Assembly: GCA_028583605.1 (NCBI GenBank)
Contig: CM053325.1
Span: 43,079,435 to 43,143,434 of the forward strand
From: Dastarcus helophoroides
Lineage: Eukaryota > Arthropoda > Insecta > Coleoptera > Bothrideridae
Direction: 5' to 3'
Length of the DNA stretch: 64,000 nt
Made by a program: the position numbers and the translations under genes. Positions 35,111-46,789 of the stretch are shown piece by piece (position 1 is the first letter of the stretch; the number at the start of each line of letters is the position of its first letter). The notes under the pieces are model-generated. The model saw only the letters and a program-made list of their open reading frames with translations. It made no database searches and had not been told where the DNA came from.

Positions 35111-35114
35111 CATC

Positions 35115-36070
35115 AGTCAGTCAGTCAAAGGCAAACCTTTAAAATAAGACTTTTACGCTAGTTTGGAGGGCACCATATGTAGATTAATATTAAAAAATAG
35201 TTAAGGATGTTAAGTTTTTTTTTCAAACTTTCAAGCATTTTCAGCTTTACGCTACACACAAGTAATCTAGTGGCTTTTATAATTCTAATGTTTGAAAGTT
35301 CCAAAAAATTAGTAAAAAAGCTTAAATTTCTTGTATTTTTAAAACCTTGGAGTTTTGTCACAATTTTTTTACGGTTTTTCTTATCTATAAGTGTAACAAC
35401 TTTTTTCAACTGCCATTTTCGAAAATAAATAATTAAATAAAACATGATTTTCGACTTACCCTAATATATACATTTTTTTCTTAATTTCTAGTGGTTACTG
35501 ATCATGTCATGACAAAGATAAGAACTAATTATTACCTATTGCATATTTAGTGATAATGAGTGAAGGAACAAGCTTAAACCATTAGAGATGAATTGTAGTA
35601 ATTAAGTTTGGACGAATAATATTCCAGAAACTGGAGCATCTGACTCACTTAATTAACAGTTCCCATGTTGCAGGAAATTTACAGCAAATCATCCAAAGGG
35701 GGCGTCGATCACTTTCAGGAAACAAAGGTTATCCCACTATTTACTGTTGCAGATGCAATTTCCGCGCTCGGGTCACATGTGTTTGGCTGATAACAAATCA
35801 ACAACGTTAGAGAATTCACTAACGTACAACGGTACGGCAAATTAGATGTTTTGTCAGTTGATAGATATGTTTAGAAGAAACACTAGGGTTTTGACCTAAA
35901 AATCCTTAAAGGAAATTGACAATTGCTTTGTTGCCACATGGGATACAATGCACATGATGCAAATTAAAAGTAAATGAAAAAAATAATAATAATAAGAAAC
36001 TGAAGACTAGATATTAGGTAAAAATAACAGCATTTCCATAATAAAACTCTTTTAAATTCATTGATTCATT
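35115..36070. other. No recognisable gene
   Basis: Begins with a short (CAGT)n run at 35116. 35640-35900 is of normal complexity, with GTTTCAGGAAACAAAGG-like unique words. No coding signal. Confidence 0.5.
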
Positions 36071-36071
36071 G

Positions 36072-36168
36072 TTATTTAATTAGCCAACATCTTGTTCCAA
36101 CTCTACATGTAGACAACGGAACCCGGGCGATAGCGGGCCACGTGAATGTTTTAAAGGCGCCCAGGAAC
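36072..36168 (-). other. CpG-rich open segment after a splice-acceptor-like site
   Basis: On the minus strand GGATATATTTTTCAG is followed by GTTCCTGGGCGCCTTTAAAA and a CpG-rich stretch (CCCGCTATCGCCCGGG). Two frames are open: one reads FLGAFKTFTWPAIARVPLST to a TAA at 36072, another GPLSPGFRCLHVELEQDVG to a TAG at about 36080. The composition contrasts sharply with the AT-rich surroundings. It may be a terminal exon, a retroelement scrap or a repeat. I recognise neither peptide. Confidence 0.3.
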
Positions 36169-36327
36169 CTGAAAAATATATCCACACGTTGCTAGAAGTG
36201 ACCTCACTACAAAAGACCCTTGTAATTTTAGTTACATTGTTGGTTGTAATTATTATATTTTATTTACATTATTATCATGTTTTGCAAAATAAGATTTAAT
36301 TATGTTTTAAAATCTCATATTTTCTTA

Positions 36328-36773
36328 GGGTGCGTTTAGATTAGACACCTTATTCCGTACATTTTTCTTCGACATAATAATATATCAAGTGTAAACCGTC
36401 CCGAGAAAAGTTATCTGAGACTAATCACAGAGCTGAGATAAATTACTCGACACAATATTTCGACACAAATTTCTGACATATCTCAGAAGTTGTAATCGTC
36501 TACTTTCTCTCGAGATATTTCATGCCATTAACTATTGGAGATCACTTATAATATTGAGAATCTATCCCATATAGATAATTTGCAAATTTAATTAAACAAA
36601 ACCTATTCAATATTTGCAAATCATAGGTTACAAAATTGAATACTTTATCTCAGCAAGAAGTGTCACCAATTTTATTTAGTTACATTTGTGTCGTAGTGTA
36701 AACAGGCAAGGAAATTTATTCTCACGTACCGGAGATTTCTGTCATGAAATAAATCTCTAATGTAAACGCACCC
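36328..36773. mobile_element. PIF/Harbinger-like MITE, copy 1
   Basis: 446 bases with ends GGGTGCGTTTAGATTAGA and, on the minus strand, GGGTGCGTTTACATTAGA. TTA lies directly outside both ends (36325-36327 and 36774-36776). A TTA target and GGG-starting ends are typical of Tourist/Harbinger elements. No coding capacity. Copy 2 is at 51135. Confidence 0.8.
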
Positions 36774-36779
36774 TTAGCT

Positions 36780-38838
36780 TTTTCAAGACAAGGAACAATT
36801 TAAATCTCGTTATTGCCTAAAAAACTGAGCGCTAAGAAGAAAATATTTTCTTATTTGTAAACTAAGGTAAATATGTCGTATCTTGAAAAAAATCCTAATG
36901 AACCAAATTAAGTGATAATTTTCAATTCTGAGCCTCAGAATAATCTTAAAGCACCTAAAAATTCCCAGAATTAAAAATTTGGGTGGGACTGTGCATACAC
37001 GATAATAATTGCCAAATCTCTAGGTACTCACAGGGTCTTTGGTTATAAATGCACCCTCCAGTTAACTTACTGAATTTAACAGATATGAAAAAATTTTAAA
37101 TACAAAAGTTTCCAGAAGCACTTAAAATTTTATTTGATTTAAGGTTGCATTTTTTCAGAATCAAAGTCAACTTTGGGCGTTTGAATGGAAAAACCCAATT
37201 ATTTTTCATTTACGACCTCTCCTAAAAATTCTACTGATATTTTATATAATACACTATAGTCCTAAACTTAACAGCTTCTGAAATGTTGTTAGCTGAAAAT
37301 GGTCAATATGGATCTTTTTTGCGACTATACAATGTATCTAGATCCACTTAATCTTGTTCAAAATACTTTTTTTGGCATTTTAACAGAACAGTCGTTTGTT
37401 GTACTGTTATCATGGCCAAATATAAAATTATGAAAAAGATTTAGTTAATTTATATAATTGCCTATTGAAAAATGTGCATCATATTGGCGATTTTAACATA
37501 CAATATTTTAAAAATAGTTAAATTTAGGAATAGGGGTGTTATACGAAAGAATGTGTAGCATTTTCAGGGAAATTCGAAAAAATAATCGGGGTTCCTTTCA
37601 AAAAACCAACGTTGACTTTGTTTCTGAAAAAACGTAACACCCTGTTTATCGCAAACTTATTTCAAATAAAAATCTGAGAGGGATCTGCAAACCTTTGTAT
37701 TACACATTTTCTATATCTATCATATTTCCAAAGATAAATGGGAAGTGCATTTCTTTAGTGATAAAAAATGGAGGAATTATACTTAACTATGAAGTATCAC
37801 TATCTAAATATTAAACACGATTTGAAATAAATTCTAATTGGAGTATCTTGTTGTGATATTCCTATTGAAAATTTTGTTGCGCTTTTAAAAAATTCCAGAA
37901 CAAACCCTATTAAGTAGAAAACTGAAAGTTTCATTCACCATAAACTGAAGTTTAAGATTTTTTACAAGACTTTTAGATCCATTGACATTTCTACTCAGAA
38001 AATACTGACTGATATGAAACAGATATATTTGCCGAAAAATATTGTTTATATTTATTTCACTATTTATAATTAGCTTCTTTGTTTAGGGCTTTAGTACAAA
38101 CGCATTAATGAGTAATGAAGAAAGTGGGATTTAATTCAACTTTGCTCTTAAGTAATAACTTATTCATAAGCATTGCGGTATTGATACCACCCTAAAATAT
38201 TGCAAGGGTAACTGTACTTGCTTAGTTTGTTTCAGCTCAACTAAAAATAGAATATATTACAAAAGATATATGGCGGGTTACTTTTCAACCACCTTGAATA
38301 AAAATAGAAAAAGTACTTTTTCCTTGTAAGTTCTAAAAGTTGATCTCGCATTTTACTATCATAAAATGATCCGACTAGAATATAAATAAGCAATATTATC
38401 AATTTTTATTAGATTCCCATGTGTCGAACGCATAATATAACATGTATTGTTCCCGTACACATTTATATTGTTAAAATGGCTACGTTAGAAAGCAGGACTC
38501 GTAAAGTTCAAGTTTATAACATAAATTTTTATACCTCAGTGTCAAACGAACAGCTGAGCCAAAAAATTTTAATAATGCAAAATCTTCTTTAGATTTATTT
38601 CACAAAGTGTAAAATTTTTCGCCTGCTTTAAATGTAACATTCCTCACTCACTTCTGCCCTAACACAAAACGGATAAAAGTTCTTTCTCGAAAGCTCTCGA
38701 ATTGTCCTCAATTGTATCTAAATTGGAACATATTGCAGATATCTGACCTTGCACGTGCGTTTATAAAATTATTATTCTGTTTCAAAATATCTTTGAAATT
38801 TGTTTTAATATTGTTATTATTACTATTTTTATATATAT
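36780..38838. other. No gene; one transposon end remnant
   Basis: At 37610-37650 the plus strand ends AAAAACGTAACACCCTGTTTA, which on the minus strand is a TAAACAGGGTGTTACG terminus like others in the window. No partner end was located. The rest is AT-rich. Confidence 0.4.
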
Positions 38839-39912
38839 ACAGGGTGTATCCATTTAAGTGCCTTAAATAAAAAAGATGATGGAAAAATAATTTTAAGCAA
38901 AAAGTGTCACATGAATAGGTACCTACTCCGAAACTTCATAAAAAAATACTAGATGTATAGAAGGTCCCTGTTTTCCGTGCCTTAAATGAAACATACGATA
39001 GAAAAAATAATTTTAAACCAAAAGTTTTCTATGATCTTATATCTGAAAATTCTTAAATAAAAATATACCAGGTGTTAAAATTTGAATAAAAAAAATATTT
39101 CTTGTTCTGTCGAGTTTTTAAAGATATTTAAACCAAATTGTGCACACATGATGTATGGATGGAGCTTCACAAAATAAGCTACAATGAAGTATTTATCTCA
39201 ACCAGAAGCGAAGTTACGGGTAATCTGTAATATTATTTTAATAAAATGAATACCATTTTTGGATAAAGCACTTAATTTCAAATAAAAGTCATCTCCTGAC
39301 TTGTTTTCGTATCTGTACTGATTGCGTCATATCATCAATTTTAAAAAAGATCACTCTCATTGATGCGTTCACTTCGGAAATTTTTCGGAAAGTTTTTATA
39401 AATCGCAAAAATCCAAATTGTGGCACAACAGTGACAAATGTTAAAAAAATGTAGGAGGCAACGTTATCCAAAAATATTGTTTAGTTCCATTTTTTGCAAA
39501 ATCGCAATAAATTTTTGTATATTTCACGTGAAAGATTAGCTATAACTTCGCCACTCGCTAAGGTATCACATTTTATGGTAGAGGAAATACGTACAGAAGG
39601 ACATACCTATCAAATTACATAGGCCATATAACACAAATTTGGAGGACTCTAACATGCAACTGATAATCACCTTACCTGACCCGAATAGCTTTTACGAACC
39701 TAACAAAGCGTGAACACGCCTTGATCACTGTCATGACCGACGACAAGTTCTTGTACGTTACGAGTTTTTTCTTTACAACAAGTTTTTTTTGTAAAAATAG
39801 TAGTGTTTTTTTCTCTAGTACCTCTTTCTGTAGCATTTATTTTAGTTACCAAGAATTATTGTTGGCTTTCAAATTACTTCTATGAAAAAAATGCTCTTTC
39901 TCTTTTTTTTTT

Positions 39913-40037
39913 GTGGAACGGACTGGTCCTTGGCTATCTTCAAAAATTGAAGTACAAACCTTATCCTCGAAACCAAGAAGATTAAAAAACACAACAAAGG
40001 TTGCTCTAACGCATTTCGATAGCCAAGTTATCATATT
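39913..40037 (+). repeat. Hairpin repeat family G, copy 2
   Basis: GTGGAACGGACTGGTCCTTG through AGATTAAAAAACACAACAAA and TCTAACGCATTTCGATAGCC. The terminal hairpin is damaged (AGCCAAGTTATCAT). The inverted second half seen in copy 1 is missing. Confidence 0.7.
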
Positions 40038-40329
40038 TCTCTTTATTTATGAATTTTTCTTTTTCAAAACGTTGTATGGACAAAATCACATACATAGACA
40101 ACTGGCATAACGACATTGCCGGACTTTGTTTCTAGATGCTTTTTGGTCAAATTTGATATCCATGAAACAAGCAGACAATTCATCTTAGATTCCAGCAGCA
40201 AATACTCATCAAGAATTAGTTTTAACTTCTCTTTCAAATCAAGATCATTCATATGCTGCTAATAAAAAATACCCATCGTCCTCTATAGGTACTCTGTCTA
40301 TCACCATTGAAGGAATTCCCCAGTTTCGA

Positions 40330-40665
40330 AAGAACGTTTTATAAGTAGACAAGGGAAAGGTAAACGAAAGGCTTAGCAGACCTCTTTTTTAACTTCTACT
40401 ACTAATAAGAGTAAAATTAAATTAAAAAATATGCCCAAACTCCCCCATTACAGAGGAGACAAAACATCACTACAAACTTAGTTGGAGACCACAATGAAGA
40501 AGAAAATGTTCCAAGATGATGACGAGGACTTTCTATGCATATATTGTCCTGATCTTTCACGATCCAAGCCTGGAGAAGAGTGGTCGCATAAATTGTTCAC
40601 ATTGGGCTCACCCTTCTTTCGCTGATATTCCTAGAAGGATCAAGACTGTATTTCTTTATTTGTGA
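40330..40665 (+). pseudogene. pogo/Tigger-like transposase C-terminal tail
   Basis: RQGKGKRKA and FLTSTTNKSKIKLKN correspond to the basic 'GKTxxLTSTPxKxxLE' segment downstream of the DDE core in insect pogo-like transposases. DDDEDFLCIYCPDLSRSKPG then, in another frame, NCSHWAHPSFADIPRR match the C-terminal PHD-like zinc-binding tail ('EDxxCxxCxxxxSxSxxxEEWxxCxxCxxWAHxxCA'). Two of the expected cysteines are absent. The DDE core itself is not present. It sits inside family A copy 2. Confidence 0.6.
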
Positions 40666-41109
40666 ATTTTCCTAATAATTGAATAATTTTTACGTGTCAT
40701 TTTATTCATAGCATATGGACAAAATGGATTTTGGTAGATCTTAGTTAAACTAAAAATATATTTTTTTCTGTTACATTTGTTTCACAAATGTGCGTTAGTT
40801 TCAATAAGTAAAGAACCGAGGATGATTGGTGTACATTATGATATGTTGTAGCTTACCCATAAAGTAGTTATTACCCAAAAACAAAACCATATGTCATTTT
40901 GTACGTACTTCCCCATCTCCGTTCATGTACCATGTGGTTTAAATATCTTTAAAACTTCGAAAAATCAAAATATTTTTTGTTTTAATTTTTAACAATTTAA
41001 ATGTTTGTTACTAAGGTTTTCTGAATTTATGTTCATATGAAACTTTTTACTTTAAATTATTTTTTTATCGCCTGTTTTATTAAAGGCACTTAAAATGGAG
41101 ATAGCTTGT

Positions 41110-41995
41110 ATAGTATATATAATTGCTACCGAAATTTAAAACATAAGTGGAAATATTTGACCATTTCTGCAAGGACTTTTTCTATCTATTTGTAATTTAC
41201 CAAAACAGAAGTCTATTTATTTTGATATTAATTGTTCACGCAGTTTATTTTTAATAAACTACAATCTAACTAAAGTCCCTGAACCTCTATTGTCTACTCA
41301 GAGCTTATACTCGGTTCACACTGTAATATTTGTGCGGAACTTCATATCTTATAGCTTCTCTCTTTTTTTTATTTGAAACTCATAGAATTTCCTGGCCATC
41401 TATCAAAGTAATTTATGGGTCGGAGACTTTTTTATTCACCAATGATTTGTTACATTAACGGTATATTTATTTCATCAATAAATGTATTTATAAAGTTAAA
41501 ATTTTCATAAAGCTGAATTACTTTTGTTAAAGTTTGAATTGATTTCTCAAATATTTTCTACACAATTTAATTGCTATGTAAAACCCCACATTCTATTAGC
41601 ATTAACGTTAATGTATTAATAAATATATATTTAATTGTTTGCAGAAAGTAATTTTTATATAATCATTAAAGTACATTTTCTTTATCAAAACAAGATTTCC
41701 ACAAATATTTTATCATGACAGTATATCGATCTATTAGGGTAGCTGATCCATTAAGATAAGCCGAAAACGAAAGACGAACAATATAATTTTATTAAGGTCA
41801 CATTGTGGGGTGTCTGAAATGAAATAGAAAGAACGACATAAGCACATAAAGAAAACAAACACGAATTATACCGGAACAACAGCGATTTTATCAATTAAGC
41901 CGGGTTAGGTAAACTGGGACAATATTGCAGAAATTGTTATAATAATCCCGCAACAGCTGCAATTTAACTTTAATAATCAACCCTTGATCTTGTAA
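41110..41995. other. No recognisable feature
   Basis: AT-rich sequence with no repeat or coding signal. Confidence 0.5.
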
Positions 41996-41999
41996 ATTT

Positions 42000-42755
42000 G
42001 CTGATCCACAGATTTTAACATCAGTTAGATAACATGCTATGGAAATTCAGAAACTTTAGTTCTGTACCCATCTGGGAAACTGGTCAGTCATTCAAGATTC
42101 GAATATCGAGGCGCAAAGAATCTTTTAAGTCTGGTTCTTTCAGTCATTGCTGATCATCAACCGGGCATTAGATATTTTTTTAAAAGTATTTCTAATATTT
42201 CCCATTAATAAAACAAGATACGACTCCATTGAAAATCAGAATTTTTCGAACAACATTAAAAGGTAATTTCAGGCAATTACATGATACCCTTCATCTGGCC
42301 ATTGGAAAATCTTTATACGTACAAGTGAACGATACATAAAACTGCCCCTTTCGTCATCAATTGGGCAAATCGCTCTTCTTTAAATTGAATCCAAAAGAGC
42401 TAAAGTATGCTTTTTGGCTAAACGCCAAACATGATAACAGTATTCTAGTGTTGCCCTAACTTAAGCTTTGTAGTGTGAGTAGCTGATGAGATGTGAAGTA
42501 CTTTTTACCTCTAAAAAGAAAGCCTAGCTTCTGAGAGGCGGATTTGGCAATGGCACGCACATGATCGTCCCAAAAGAAGCGTGTGCTCGTGCTTGCATTC
42601 ACTCCTAGGATAGACAGATTAGATCCTATCGGTAGGATTCTACCGTCCATTAGTATATTTGTTGCATTATTCCTCAATGTTTTCTTAGAAAAGACCTTGG
42701 CCTGGGTTTTTGAAGCGTTGAAGTCGTCCATCAAAATAATAATCAACATTTATAC
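42000..42755 (-). pseudogene. LINE reverse-transcriptase C-terminal part
   Basis: On the minus strand from 42750, MDDFNASKTQAKVFSKKTL follows the place of the RT catalytic box and is the 'FNxxKTQxxxFS' motif. LSILGVNASTS, then IAKSASQKLGFLFRGKKYFT, is the thumb region. Further on LEYCYHVWRLAKKHTLALLD and RRAICPIDDER match 'LEYxSHxWxGAPKxxLxxLDxxQxRAIRLI'. RTRLKRFFAPRYSN and FPDGYRTKV are the usual LINE 3' coding end. Stops and frame changes make it inactive. CR1/Jockey-like, clade uncertain. Confidence 0.85.
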
Positions 42756-42759
42756 CCTT

Positions 42760-43155
42760 GGTTTACCTTGATTAGATCGATTTTAATTGGCACTGGAGGT
42801 TACTTAAATGATTTATAAACTTACTTTTCGCCTTCAATATTTGACTTAATTTTTGCTTATAACCTGCCTAAATCATGCATGTTTATTTTCCATATAACAT
42901 ATGTTTTCCATTTTTATCCGAAATTTATGACGTTTGAGGTTTATTCATCTTTGTTTATATTCATTATTAACAGCTTACGCAAATGTCATTTAGTTGCAAC
43001 ATACAACTTTAAAGCAGATAAATTGTTTAATTTTAAGTGCCATATTGAATTAATTTATTGATTTTCCTAATATTAAATTATGATACTGAACTCTTTCTAC
43101 TCTCTTTTAGTTACTTGCTTGTAACTTTTGAAATTATAGACTAAAAGAACTTTTA
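42760..43155. other. No recognisable feature
   Basis: AT-rich sequence without repeat or coding signal. Confidence 0.5.
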
Positions 43156-43156
43156 T

Positions 43157-43354
43157 CTAACACTATTATAGAAACTCCACATTCTATGACTTAAAACTGT
43201 GATGGAACAAATGTCATTCCAGCACCCGTTCAGAATATTCATTATTCCTACACACCGTTTAGGATATTAATATTCTAGCACGGCTTTCGACGAATCAGAA
43301 GCCGTTTAGGTTCATTTTAGGGCGGAATATCAAGTAATTTGTTTTTGTTGCTAT
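43157..43354 (+). repeat. Direct repeat, copy 1 (447-base offset)
   Basis: CTAACACTATTATAGAAACT through TTGTTTTTGTTGCTATGGTT is repeated at 43604-43804 with about 10 percent differences by eye. It includes a stem-like CGGCTTTCGACGAATCAGAAGCCG. The region between the copies is single. Confidence 0.75.
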
Positions 43355-43574
43355 GGTTACATGTAACGATTAAGGTATTTATTGAAAGTCTCGCGTTACA
43401 AATATGTAACCTATTTTGAAAATTTTTATAAACATTTAGGGGTTTTTCTATAATCTTGGTAAAGAAAGTATAGTTTACAACACCTTTGGAATTGCATATT
43501 CCACACTCGCGAAACCGTAACCCTTGCCTGCGGCTCGGTCTACAAACTTTTCGCTCGTGTTGAATATGCGCCAT
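43317..43574 (-). other. 85-codon open frame between direct repeats
   Basis: The minus-strand frame starts MAHIQHERKVCRPSRRQGLR and is arginine- and cysteine-rich at its N-terminus, basic throughout, and ends inside repeat copy 1. The first third is more GC-rich than the surroundings. I do not recognise a family. It may be part of the repeated mobile sequence rather than a gene. Confidence 0.25.
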
Positions 43575-43603
43575 TCCACAACTTGTTGTAGAATATACTA
43601 TTC

Positions 43604-43804
43604 TCTAACACTATTTTAGAAACTGCACATTCTATGACTAAAAATTGTGATAGAACAAATGTTATTCCAGCATCCGTTCAGAACACTCGTAATTTTACAC
43701 ACCGTTTAGAATATTAATATTCTAACACGGCTTTCGGCGAATCAGAAGCCGTTTAGGTTCATTTTAAGGCGGGATATCAAGTTATTTGTTTTTGTTGCTA
43801 TGGT
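43604..43804 (+). repeat. Direct repeat, copy 2
   Basis: Second copy of 43157-43354; it carries CGGCTTTCGGCGAATCAGAAGCCG where copy 1 has one change, and ends in the same TTGCTATGGTTACAT. Confidence 0.75.
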
Positions 43805-43962
43805 TACATACAAAACATCCAATAGTTTATTTTAATTTACACTTGTAATTATAACATAACTAAACTATATACTCGCGGCCAATATTTTTCGTCTACTTAA
43901 AAATTTAAACATACCTCCTTCACCATTGATTACTTTATAGCCAATCATAAATTAAAAAATTA

Positions 43963-44053
43963 AAATACAGAACTTGTCCGCTGAAACCAAGAAAGATTAA
44001 AAAACACAACAAAGTTTGCTCAAACGCGTTTCGACAGCCATGCTGTCATCTTC
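43963..44053 (+). repeat. Hairpin repeat family G, copy 3
   Basis: AAATACAGAACTTGTCCGCT, CCAAGAAAGATTAAAAAACA, AACGCGTTTCGACAGCCATG and CTGTCATCTTC. The outer GTGGAACGGACTGGTCC part and the folded-back half are absent. It lies about 220 bases upstream of the Tc3-like transposase. Confidence 0.7.
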
Positions 44054-44276
44054 GGAGAGAAACTCCAGCCAATCATATTTAATTATGCTAATACTTAAAG
44101 GAATCACTTGTTAATGGGTAATTGTTGATAGGGATGATTACAAACTTTTTATTAAATAATAAGCGGCAAAATTCTTCGTACAGTGCCTTAATTTTTGGTT
44201 TGGGTTAACACTTATGGTAAGTTATCATTCCATCTAGATCGTTTATGTGTTTTACAGTGATTCTTAAGGTCCAGCT

Positions 44277-45260
44277 ATGCATTCGAACGAATTTATTGAT
44301 AAGGTCAAGGAGACTTTCGAGATCCATAAAAGCACCAGAAAAACTGCCAACATTTCTAATTTACCTACTTCTACAGTGCAATATATGGTTAGAAATGATT
44401 ATTATATAACTCAAAAGGGTGTTGGCAGACCAAGTTTAATTGAAAAATTGAGACAACCCCATAATTAAGAAAGAAATTCGTTCGCTTAATGCAAATGGCA
44501 GCATAGTGACCGCTAGAAATATTCTCAACCATCTAGACCTTAATGTTAGTGTACGAACTATGAGAAGAATAAGTGCTCTTGGCTTTAAATATAAAAAGAT
44601 TCAAAATAAAATTCAATTAACCAAAAGGCACAAACAGAAACGACTGGAGTTTGCTGAAAAACATTTGAAGGAAAATCATCCGTTGAACCTGACAGTATTT
44701 TCTGATGAAAAGAAGTTTAGACTGGACGGGGCCGATATATTTTTTTTTTCATTAATGGATCCAAATAATCCGATGGTTAGGAACAGGAGCCAAATGGATA
44801 GCGGCGGAATAATGGGGAATGGTTCTACCCAATGGTTTGATATGGTTAAAGAAATTAGAAGGAAAACAAAAATCCCAAAATTACATTGATTTAATCAGGC
44901 ACAACGTAAAATCATTTTTAGGTGACCATTTTCAGTGTGACAATTATTACTTTCAATAAGATAACTGCTCAGTCCAGATATTAAATGTGTCTACAATTTT
45001 TTTAATATCGTGCTTTATTCACATTTTAGACTGGCCATCAAAAAGTCCCGATCACAATCCGATTGATAAGGTTTCTAAACTCATTTTTTGATCGTGTTTA
45101 TGAATCCAAACAATATTATTTAACTAACGATCTATGGTAACCAGTCCTAATTGCAGCCAATTACCTTTATACAATTAGGTGCCAAAAAATTATGAGTATA
45201 TTATCAAGCATGAACCAAAGATTAATTAAAGTTGTTAAAAATGACGGTCATTTAACCAAG
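44277..45260 (+). pseudogene. Tc1/mariner (Tc3-like) transposase
   Basis: MHSNEFIDKVKETFEIHKST opens a bipartite HTH region; the second HTH is NILNHLDLNVSVRTMRRISA. LTVFSDEKKFRLDG carries the first catalytic Asp (about 44700). After a frameshift near 44810, SFLGDHFQCDN holds the second Asp in the 'DNAxxH' position (about 44935), and DWPSKSPDHNPID the third acidic residue, Asp where Glu is usual (about 45030-45065). A TAA splits the N-terminal region near 44466. Length and order are normal for a Tc element, so the copy is nearly complete but inactive. Terminal repeats were not identified. Confidence 0.85.
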
Positions 45261-45675
45261 TGTTAATAAAATGTTGATGGAGTCTCTTGTCTTTCATAAA
45301 TTCATTGTATACGAAAAATGTTGACTATTCTCGAAGCTTTCGAAATAACAAAATTTTAGCGTAATAATTGGTGTGTTTGAATTTTGCTCCTCCTTATGCT
45401 AGAAAGTATCCTGCGGTATCATTATTACAATTTATTCAATTGCTAGAAAAGTAATGTTAACCCAACTACAGATACTGATAGATTTTATAGTGTACGAAAC
45501 CTCCGGCAGTGTATATGTATAATGGTAATCATGATTTAGATTAGTAATTATTGCAAATCATATAACAATGTTTAATCAATAATAATTGCTAAACAGTATC
45601 CACTGAGAATACTTTTTAATTTTACTATTCCAGCCCAACCTCCCTACACCCAGATAAAATTCGTATTTTTGTCAG

Positions 45676-45750
45676 CGGGCAGTATATCTCAGTTGGTTGA
45701 GGGGCAGATTTTGCTTTTGCGGGATTCAAACCCCGCAGTCGACCACGCAA
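45676..45750 (+). repeat. tRNA-like SINE head
   Basis: TATCTCAGTTGGTTGAGG (45684-45702) is A-box-like and GGGATTCAAACCCCGC (45721-45736) is B-box-like. The anticodon-like and T stems overlap, so it cannot fold as a proper tRNA. It is more likely a tRNA-derived repeat head or tRNA relic. Confidence 0.45.
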
Positions 45751-45759
45751 TTTGTTTAA

Positions 45760-46788
45760 TTCTATTACACTTCTTACTCAAGCTACATAATACTGTTAAC
45801 ATTAGAGCATTTTGGTTACGCATATTAGCGTGAAGGTGACCCGAAACCATATATTTTTTCCCTATCTATCTTAACTCGCTTAAGAAAAAAAAAATTAAAA
45901 ACAAATTATACCGAAAACGAAAAAAAATGCCTAATAAATAAGAAACCAAAATGAGAAAAAAGAACCGTTATTTTTGTTCAAACGAGAACCTGATTCGAGC
46001 CGATGTATTTTTTTTCTACTAAATCGTAACGAAAACCTAAATGTAAAAAATATCCGATCGAAGCACTGAGTTTGAAAATTGATTTTGTTTTTTTATAAAA
46101 CATCAAACGAAATCGCAAGCATCGGTGTCCATGACCGTTTTATCCTTAAAACAAAGGCAAGGGAGCAAGTAACTTGGTACCAAATTTTTCAATGACAAGT
46201 ACCTGTTCAGACTCTTGTTCCAGAACAAAATTCTTCCAGGAGAGTTTCGCCCTTAGTATGATGGTTACCGGCTCTTCTGTCTAAACAATCTTGTCTTTGT
46301 ACAAATTTTTAATTCAGAAAAGTTTCGCCTCTGGTGGGTATTCTCAATTACCGTGCTCTGCTGTTTTGAATTTGGTTTTTGTTTTTTATTTCTGGTATAT
46401 TTTGCTTGTAATTTTTTGTAATATTTATGTTTTACTTCGAAAAGTCGAACACTTTTAGTAGTTCTTTGAAACGGTTTAACATTGAAAGAAGTTCCTATAT
46501 ACTGTACTGACTCTGAGCGTAGAAGCCTTGGTTATGAAATATATGTATTTCTTACTTTTAAGTAAAATTTTTTATTTTGTAATGTAAATAAAAGAAATCG
46601 TATTTTTTAAGTGCATAACAATTGAAAGCAGGAATAAATTAAATATTTAAAATTAAATAAGGATAGGTTGTAATTATTGGAGAAAACTCTACTAAGCTAG
46701 ATTTTTTTTTAAGTACAATTCATTTGCAAAAGGTAATCTTTGTTTGAGAATATGTTGCCATTTTGATGTTTTAACCTAAATCTTATGC
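45760..46788. other. No recognised gene
   Basis: 46100-46350 contains near-repeats of TTCCAGGAGAGTTTCGCC and TTCAGAAAAGTTTCGCC that suggest an old short duplication. No coding signal. Confidence 0.45.
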
Positions 46789-46789
46789 A

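Larger units (their letters stand above)
38840..41109. mobile_element. Family A palindromic element, copy 2, with nested insertions
   Basis: Starts CAGGGTGTATCCATTTAAGT at 38840, and a second, partial family A start lies at about 38965 (TGCCTTAAATGAAACATACG). GGATAAAGCACTTAATTTC and GCGAAGTTACGGGTAATCTG match copy 1. It closes near 41109 with a degenerate TTAAAGGCACTTAAAATGGA. An inner palindrome spans about 39195-39610. The longer length comes from inserted material, including hairpin repeat G (39913) and a pogo transposase tail (40330-40665). Confidence 0.65.

Noticed and set aside
43157..43804. CRISPR-like direct repeats
   Set aside because: Only two copies of about 200 bases with one 250-base interval; no short regular repeat-spacer structure, and the context is eukaryotic.
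45676..45750. A functional tRNA gene (Gln-like TTG loop)
   Set aside because: The anticodon-stem and T-stem bases overlap and there is no variable loop, so no valid cloverleaf forms.
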